A stretch of 37,948 nucleotides of DNA from Armatimonadota bacterium. Lineage in GTDB: Bacteria; Armatimonadota; Armatimonadia; Armatimonadales; Capsulimonadaceae. The stretch spans positions 1 to 37,948 of the forward strand of contig JAFAZD010000151.1 of the NCBI GenBank assembly GCA_019239955.1. The letters are read 5' to 3'. This document shows positions 35,903-37,948 of the stretch, in pieces. A program made the translations under genes and the position numbers. The notes beneath the pieces were generated by a model. That model saw only the letters and a list, made by a program, of their open reading frames with translations, made no database searches and was not told the DNA's origin. Position 1 is the stretch's first letter. Every line of letters starts with the position of its first letter.

Positions 35903-36976
35903 CTACGGGCGGCGTACCATCTGCTTCATCTCGGTGACGTTGCCGGCGTTGGCGATGGCCTCCTCCTCGGAGATCAGGCCGGCCTTGAAGTACTTGATGA
36001 GGCACTGGTTCATGGTCTGCATCCCCCAGAAGTTGCCCTCGGCGATGGCCCCGTAGAGCTGGGAGGCGCGACCCTCCTCGATCAATTTGATGATGGTCGG
36101 CGTGGAAAGCATCACCTCGACCGCGCCGACGCGGCCCGTGCCGTCGGCGCGCGGGATCAGCTTCTGCGAGATGACGCCCTTCAACGACCCGGACAGGCGC
36201 AGACAGAGCATGTCGCGGTCCTGCGGCGGGAACATGTTGATGATGCGGTCCAGCGTCTCCGCCGCCGACGCCGTGTGCAGCGTCGAGAAGACCAGGTGGC
36301 CCGTCTCGCCCGCGGCCAGGGCGACGTTGATTGTCTCGATGTCGCGCATCTCGCCGACCAGGATCACGTCCGGGTTCTGGCGCAGCATGTACTTCAGGGC
36401 GTCCATGAACGAGTCCGTGTCCAGGCCGACCTCGCGCTGTGAGACGATGCACATCTTGTCCGGGTGGACGAATTCAATCGGGTCCTCGACGGTGATGATG
36501 TTGGCCCGCCGGGTCGAGTTGATCAGGTCAATCATGGCCGCCAGCGTGGTGGACTTGCCGGACCCCGTCGGCCCGGTGACAAGGATCAGCCCCTGCCGCT
36601 GCTTGGTCAGCTCGGCGATGGCCGGCGGCATCCCCAGCTGGTCCAGCGAAAAGATCTTGAGCGGAATCAGGCGCAGCACCATGCCCATCGAGCCGCGCTG
36701 CTGGTAGACGTTGCAGCGGATGCGGCAGATGTCCTCGACCTGGAACGCCAGGTCCAGCTCGTGCCGGTGCTCGAAGCGCCCGATCTGCTCGTGCGTCATC
36801 ACGCTGTAGGCCAGGCTGCGGCAGTCGTCGGCGGACAGCGGCGGGTTGTCCGTGGTTTGGATGCGCCCGCTGATGCGCATGGCCGGGGGCGTATTTTCCT
36901 TGATGAACACGTCGGACGCCTTCTTCTGGTGCGCCGACTTGAGCAGTTCATTCAGGTCTAAGGGAGTTCCAGGCAT
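35903..36976 (-). CDS. pilT: Twitching-motility ATPase PilT
   Basis: 357 residues, ATG 36976 with AAGGA seven bases upstream. It contains GPTGSGKSTTLAAMIDLINS (Walker A, residues 135-142), ITVEDPIEFVHPDK (Asp box), DVILVGEMRDIETINVALAA (Walker B and GEMRD) and TGHLVFSTLHTASAAETLDR (His box). The N-terminal domain (DVFIKENTPPAMRISGRIQT) binds partners. PilT drives retraction of type IV pili. It stands alone among pilus genes here. The length is normal for PilT. Confidence 0.95.
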   Translation of the reverse strand: MPGTPLDLNELLKSAHQKKASDVFIKENTPPAMRISGRIQTTDNPPLSADDCRSLAYSVMTHEQIGRFEHRHELDLAFQVEDICRIRCNVYQQRGSMGMVLRLIPLKIFSLDQLGMPPAIAELTKQRQGLILVTGPTGSGKSTTLAAMIDLINSTRRANIITVEDPIEFVHPDKMCIVSQREVGLDTDSFMDALKYMLRQNPDVILVGEMRDIETINVALAAGETGHLVFSTLHTASAAETLDRIINMFPPQDRDMLCLRLSGSLKGVISQKLIPRADGTGRVGAVEVMLSTPTIIKLIEEGRASQLYGAIAEGNFWGMQTMNQCLIKYFKAGLISEEEAIANAGNVTEMKQMVRRP

Positions 36977-37012
36977 CGTTCCATCCTTCTTCGGTCTTAG
37001 AGATAAAGGCCG

Positions 37013-37708
37013 TCACGCCGCCCGACTGAGCAGAGCGTAGACGGCACAGCCCGCCGCCAGGGCGAGCGCGGCCGCCAGCGCGAAGAGCCAGCGTTTCGAA
37101 TCCGGGCGCACGCCAGACTCGTTTCGGACGGCGCGCACATCGGACGCGGCGGGCTGCAGGTAGGGCAGGTTCAGCCGCTCCAGGCGCGGATTCCGAATGA
37201 GTATCTGGTACGTGTAGGCGCCGCCGTGCTGGTCCAGCGTGATCCGGACGTCATTGTCGGCGTAGTCGTGCAGGCCCTGAAATTGGAAGCCTTGGCCGAC
37301 AAAGTACGTCAGCAGGATCGAGGGGTACAGGCGGAACGCCTGCACGAACGGCTGCACGGTCAGCCCGTGCGTCTGCGGGCGCACGACGCGCGCGGCCACG
37401 CACTGCACCCCGGTCATCTTTGTCCGATTCCGGGCCAGTGACGATGGTGCGTCCGTGATCCGTACGCGCCGCAGCGTCCAGCCGGTCGCGGCCCGCAGCG
37501 CCGCCAGGTCCCGCTGGGCCTGCGCATGGGGGATCATCCCGGCGTAGGTGATGTCGATCTGGTCCTGCCCGCTGGATGTCGCGGCCACCAGGATGAGCAC
37601 GTCGGGTGGCGCGCCCGACAGCGCGACCAAACGCGACTGCGCCCCGGCGGCCGGAACATCCCCCAGAAGCAGAGCCAGCAAAAACAGCAGCAGGCGCGGC
37701 CTGGTCAT
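37013..37708 (-). CDS. Exported, C-terminally anchored protein of unknown function
   Basis: 231 residues, ATG 37708. Residues 1-25 are a signal peptide (RPRLLLFLLALLLGDVPAAG with cleavage near AGAQ-SR). The mature region is beta-rich (ATSSGQDQIDITYAGMIPHA, RLYPSILLTYFVGQGFQFQG) and the C-terminus (WLFALAAALALAAGCAVYAL) is a membrane helix followed by LSRAA. So it is anchored in the inner membrane facing the outside. It lies 37 bp upstream of pilT in the same direction, so a link to pili is possible. No family is recognised. Confidence 0.65.
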   Translation of the reverse strand: MTRPRLLLFLLALLLGDVPAAGAQSRLVALSGAPPDVLILVAATSSGQDQIDITYAGMIPHAQAQRDLAALRAATGWTLRRVRITDAPSSLARNRTKMTGVQCVAARVVRPQTHGLTVQPFVQAFRLYPSILLTYFVGQGFQFQGLHDYADNDVRITLDQHGGAYTYQILIRNPRLERLNLPYLQPAASDVRAVRNESGVRPDSKRWLFALAAALALAAGCAVYALLSRAA

Positions 37709-37795
37709 TTTTCAGTTCGCCTTTTTGTTCCTCGCGGGCGCGCCGCATCCAGACGATTCAGAGTCGCTCGCTTCCCCTCCCGCGTCCTGCCGTCC

Positions 37796-37804
37796 ATTAT
37801 ACCA
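37796..37804 (-). promoter_or_regulatory. Possible extended -10 promoter upstream of the exported protein
   Basis: Minus strand TGGTATAAT: TATAAT preceded by TGG (extended -10). No convincing -35. It lies about 90 bases upstream of the ATG at 37708. The rest of 37709-37948 shows no gene. Confidence 0.35.
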
Positions 37805-37948
37805 TACCGTGCAACACCCGGATAGCAGAGCCCATGAGACGGGCAACACAGAAACCAATGAGACCAAGCGGGACAATCCGGCCTCAAATGGTATCATCGG
37901 GATGGGCAAGGGTGTTTAGACGGCTGCAATGGCCTTGCGCTAAAGTGT

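Overview
The window is GC-rich bacterial chromosome. It carries most of a siphovirus-like prophage (position 1 to about 27,240, running off the left edge) next to a host segment (about 27,240 to 37,948). The host genes are a 1032-residue SecA, a PilT-type ATPase, a bacterial poly(ADP-ribose) polymerase, pentapeptide- and ankyrin-repeat proteins, a VOC protein and a PIN-type toxin-antitoxin pair. SecA and PilT show a free-living bacterium with type IV pili or a related machine. The long SecA without a C-terminal zinc motif, together with PARP, pentapeptide and ankyrin genes, suggests a deep-branching environmental phylum such as Armatimonadota or Chloroflexota. That placement is a guess without a phylogenetic search.

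Prophage, right to left. A serine integrase (25512-27236, +) lies next to the host DNA. A lysogeny block follows: a zinc-ribbon/coiled-coil protein, an ImmA-like protein and an XRE repressor, all on +. Facing them is a small Cro-like gene on -. The control region holds five copies of a 17-bp palindrome (consensus TATAACA-TTT-TGTTATA), placed on three predicted promoters. All other phage genes run leftward: small zinc proteins (one SWIM type), a RecT-like annealing protein, an HNH nuclease, an RlpA-like fold protein, an SNF2 helicase, a DNA methyltransferase, a VRR-NUC nuclease, a J-domain protein, DUF488 and a replication protein. These look like a replication, recombination and DNA-modification programme.

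An intrinsic terminator-like hairpin just upstream of terS (9882-9927) separates the early and late blocks. The late block is terS, terL, portal, a protease-scaffold fusion with a nested in-frame scaffold start, a decoration protein, a major capsid protein, and then small beta-rich, fibre-like and LamG-fold proteins. No head-tail connector, tail tube or tape-measure gene is visible; these would have to lie left of position 1.

Host segment. A small envelope protein gene precedes secA, which ends in a strong terminator. Then comes a leftward set: PARP, a pentapeptide protein, an AbrB-like-tail protein and an ankyrin protein, with a large inverted repeat after PARP. A VOC gene on - and a PIN toxin-antitoxin operon on + follow. 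An almost identical 17-bp palindrome lies upstream of both the PARP gene and the toxin-antitoxin operon, suggesting a shared regulator. PilT and a membrane-anchored exported protein close the window.

A recurring oddity is a set of short AT-rich boxes at the stop codons of the capsid genes and inside linkers of phage proteins, plus a 20-bp repeat unit at two gene junctions. They stand out sharply from the surrounding GC-rich DNA. The items most worth following up are the operator array, the PARP / toxin-antitoxin palindrome, the nested scaffold start, a homopolymer frameshift in a zinc-finger gene and the AT-rich boxes.
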